Origin: Fibrobacter sp. UWT2
Lineage (GTDB): Bacteria > Fibrobacterota > Fibrobacteria > Fibrobacterales > Fibrobacteraceae
DNA: 64,000 bases
Assembly: GCF_900142545.1 (NCBI RefSeq)
Contig: NZ_FRBF01000002.1
Span: 215,560-279,559 of the forward strand
Direction: 5' to 3'
The position numbers were made by a program, and so were the translations under genes. This document shows, piece after piece, positions 62,094-64,000 of this stretch (its first letter is position 1; each line of letters starts with the position of its first letter). A model generated the notes under the pieces. It saw only the letters and a program-made list of their open reading frames with translations, had not been told where the DNA came from and made no database searches.

Positions 62094-63496
62094 AAAAAGA
62101 AGAATTGCAAAAATTCGTTGAATCTTTTCCGACGATGACGAGCATCCTTTCTGTTGAAAAGACTGCAGACGGGAGTATCGGGACTATCCGCATCGAAGCG
62201 GGTAACCAGATCTATATCAAATCCATGGAAAGAAAAGACGAGGACGGCAATTCCGTATTCACCCAGACTTTTGTTCCGGGCTCCAATTATGAACGGTACA
62301 TGGAAAAGGAACTGAACTTCGAGAAGTTCGTTTACCAGAGCGCCATTCTGCATAAGCCGGTTCATGCCTACATTCGCCCGGAACGCTTTAATTTTTGCAT
62401 TAATCAGTTCTTGATGCCCGTCGATGTCGAAGACGACGAAAAAGGCTATTGCGTCTTTACCCTTGAAATCCAGCCCGAAGAAGACCTTGACACTTCCACA
62501 AGGCTTTCTTCTGAAATTTCGCAAAACGTACTCAAGGCATGCATCAAGCTGCGCGGCTCAAAAGATTTCAGGAAAACGATGAATGAAGTGATAGAAGACG
62601 TCCGCAAGATTTGCAAAGCAAGTTCCTGCAGCGTTCTTTTGACCGACTTCAAGGAGAGAACTTGCTCCATTTTGAGCTGTGCCCGAAATGAAAGCATGGT
62701 CGCACTTGACCTTGATCAGGTATTCAACAATGAATACATCTCTATCGCAGAATCCTGGATTGAAATACTTAAGGGAAGCAATTGCCTGATTATCCAGAAC
62801 GAAGCGGATATGGAAATTATTCGCCAGAAAAACCCGGACTGGTACAAATCGTTGACAGATGCCTGTGTCAAAAGCATTGTCCTGCTGCCATTGACGAACA
62901 ATGACGAATTTATCGGGTTCATTTGGGCAACCAACTTTGACACATCCAGAGTCCTGCGCATTAAGGAAACCCTTGAACTGGTGACCTTCTTTATTGCCTC
63001 TGAAGTGGCCAGCTACAAGCTGGTGCAGCGCCTTAGATTCTTGAGCAACGAAGACTTGTTGACCGGCGTGAACAACCGTAACGCCATGAACAACAGGGTG
63101 CTTCAATTTGTAAGCGGCGAAGTCCATTACAGGACTGTTTCCGTGATTTTCGCCGACTTGAACGGACTAAAGCCCATTAACGACAACGAAGGCCATAATG
63201 CCGGCGACGCCCTCTTGAAGAGCGCCGCAGAGATCTTGAAGCAGACCTTCTCGGATTGTGAAATCTACCGTGCAGGTGGCGACGAATTTGTCGTCGTGGC
63301 AATCGATGTTCCCAAGGAAAGCCTTGAAGCTAGAGTCGAAACGCTCCGCAAAAAATCCAAGGTCAAGGGCAACGTGAGTTTCGCTATCGGGTTCTTCCAC
63401 GACGAAAACGGGGGAGACGTCCGTAAGGCGATGCGCGAAGCCGATGCCTTGATGTACGAAGACAAGAAGGCCAACTACGCCCACAGCCGTGGGTAA
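62090..63496 (+). CDS. GGDEF diguanylate cyclase, copy 2
   Basis: This 468-residue paralogue has the same three regions as copy 1: N-terminal domain (SFPTMTSILSVEKTADGSIGTIRIE), GAF-like domain and GGDEF domain with GGDEF near residue 398 and FADLNGLKPINDNEGHNAGDAL. The RxxD I-site is again missing (FSDC). ATGA overlap with copy 1 shows translational coupling, so the two are made together and might form heterodimers. The dispersed stem-loop repeat follows the stop. Confidence 0.88.
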   Translation: MKKEELQKFVESFPTMTSILSVEKTADGSIGTIRIEAGNQIYIKSMERKDEDGNSVFTQTFVPGSNYERYMEKELNFEKFVYQSAILHKPVHAYIRPERFNFCINQFLMPVDVEDDEKGYCVFTLEIQPEEDLDTSTRLSSEISQNVLKACIKLRGSKDFRKTMNEVIEDVRKICKASSCSVLLTDFKERTCSILSCARNESMVALDLDQVFNNEYISIAESWIEILKGSNCLIIQNEADMEIIRQKNPDWYKSLTDACVKSIVLLPLTNNDEFIGFIWATNFDTSRVLRIKETLELVTFFIASEVASYKLVQRLRFLSNEDLLTGVNNRNAMNNRVLQFVSGEVHYRTVSVIFADLNGLKPINDNEGHNAGDALLKSAAEILKQTFSDCEIYRAGGDEFVVVAIDVPKESLEARVETLRKKSKVKGNVSFAIGFFHDENGGDVRKAMREADALMYEDKKANYAHSRG

Positions 63497-63503
63497 GAAC
63501 ACA

Positions 63504-63600
63504 AGACCGCTCGCGCCCAATCATACTAAGTACGTACCCAGAGCGCTCGCTCTCGCAACCGCCCCAGTTTAATAATTGGGGCTTTGTTGCTCACAAAAGA
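63504..63600 (+). repeat. 95-bp dispersed stem-loop repeat, copy 2
   Basis: AGACCGCTCGCGCCC, GAGCGCTCGCTCTCGCAACC, a GCCCCA.../...TGGGGC hairpin and TTTGTTGCTCACAAAAGACC follow the second GGDEF gene. It corresponds block by block to 511-605 on the minus strand; the inner hairpin differs in sequence but not in place. Confidence 0.8.
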
Positions 63601-63643
63601 CCGGGCTGGCTGCAAACAAGTCGGTTCTTACCATTGGCCAGCC

Positions 63644-63698
63644 CTCTCGCAACCGCCCCAGCTTAACGCTTGGGGCTTTGTTGCTCACAAAAGACCGC
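63644..63698 (+). repeat. Partial copy of the dispersed stem-loop repeat
   Basis: CTCTCGCAACCGCCCCAG, then TTGGGGC and TTTGTTGCTCACAAAAGACC repeat the 3' half of the preceding unit. Between the copies GGGCTGGC and GCCAGCCC form another hairpin. The 370-bp gap from 63497 to the last gene is filled with these repeats and operator sites. Confidence 0.78.
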
Positions 63699-63719
63699 AA
63701 AAAAGCAATTTCAATGACT

Positions 63720-63824
63720 TGTATCATCGTTTTTTGCAGGTTTGTATCATAGAAAATTAGTCAAATTTAATCAAAATCAGTAATTTACACACTTTTTAAA
63801 AGAATTTTTAACTTTTTGTATCAT
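63720..63824 (+). promoter_or_regulatory. Three TGTATCAT sites upstream of the terminal TIGR02147 gene
   Basis: TGTATCAT occurs at 63720, 63743 and 63817 in direct orientation. The last lies 6 bp before the -35; sites two and three are 74 bp apart, close to the 72 bp seen at the other TIGR02147 gene with TGTACTAT sites. Confidence 0.55.
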
Positions 63825-63830
63825 AGCTTA

Positions 63831-63859
63831 TTGACTTTGTTAAGAAAAGATTATATATT
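63831..63859 (+). promoter_or_regulatory. Promoter of the terminal TIGR02147 gene, predicted leaderless
   Basis: TTGACT, 17 bp and TATATT, 7 nt before the ATG at 63867. The first twelve bases match the promoter of the other TIGR02147 gene (TTGACTTTGTT). Confidence 0.65.
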
Positions 63860-63866
63860 AAGGAAC

Positions 63867-63920
63867 ATGAAACCCGTAATGGAATATACCAGCTACCGCG
63901 TCTATATAGTTGACCCTTAA
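63867..63920 (+). pseudogene. TIGR02147 gene cut after about 14-17 codons
   Basis: The frame reads MKPVMEYTSYRVYIVDP and stops. The first 14 residues match the family start (compare KPIVEYQDYHAF in the intact gene at 53807), then the match ends abruptly and sequence with a different look begins (GTTGACCCTTAAAAAGTCAC, then an AAGGAGG). An inserted element or a rearrangement is likely. The remainder of the gene is not in the window. Confidence 0.65.
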
Positions 63921-64000
63921 AAAGTCACTTCGCGAGCGCAGGATAAGGAGGTTCGCCGTTTTTATTCACCCCTTCCCGGCAAAGGAAGCAACAGTATAGC

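Overview
The window looks like chromosome from a Fibrobacter-type bacterium (phylum Fibrobacterota). The clues are two lipoproteins ending in the FISUMP domain (Fibrobacter succinogenes major paralogous domain), serine-rich lipoprotein linkers, a TIGR02147-type regulator, CotH and plant-polysaccharide enzymes with a recurring C-terminal tail, and a siroheme-type haem route. All calls come from reading the sequence; no database search was run.

Layout. 1-4155 (minus): tRNA-Asp, tRNA-Val, a small membrane protein, pgpH, phoH and a lipoprotein. 4268-11808 (plus): an M24 peptidase, proS, a thioredoxin-like lipoprotein, mnmG, a Lys-rich protein and an LpoB-like lipoprotein. 11900-19785: haem genes (ahbC, a fused ahbAB, hemA, hemC), then tgt, interrupted by an envelope protein and a CotH lipoprotein. 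19788-24359 (minus): a flavoprotein, an envelope protein, dnaJ and dnaK. 24561-33800 is an accessory island: REP-like palindromes, an intact IS3-family element, two FISUMP paralogues around a DUF4143 ATPase, two type III toxin-antitoxin loci with RNA antitoxins, a broken RhuM-like gene and a DUF2442 gene. 33836-45716: GH43, grpE, a membrane protein, a giant LplT-Aas fusion, a putative secreted metalloprotease and a CE6-type esterase. 45790-53621: trpB2, an unexplained structured RNA region, ogt, a Mur ligase, aguAB and a DUF2914 protein. 53807-63496: a TIGR02147 regulator with a lipoprotein, another lipoprotein, a radical-SAM DNA-repair pair, a GH5 enzyme and two tandem GGDEF proteins. The window ends in a TIGR02147 gene cut after 15-17 codons.

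Strongest signals. (1) Two complete type III toxin-antitoxin loci about 2 kb apart on opposite strands share one design: promoter, two 50-52 nt repeats, terminator, ToxN-like gene. Their repeats are homologous, and one stem is kept by compensating changes. An orphan repeat and a related promoter/short RNA/terminator module lie between them. (2) dnaK and grpE both carry sigma-54-type -24/-12 elements and a shared upstream inverted repeat, while dnaJ has a hairpin over its ribosome binding site; together these suggest unusual heat-shock control. (3) Heptamer arrays, most exactly four units (28 bp), sit between genes, overlap start and stop codons, and lie in frame inside ahbAB. (4) Both TIGR02147 genes have near-consensus promoters that predict leaderless mRNAs, with octamer operator-like sites upstream. 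(5) A roughly 95-bp stem-loop repeat directly follows two unrelated genes at opposite ends of the window.
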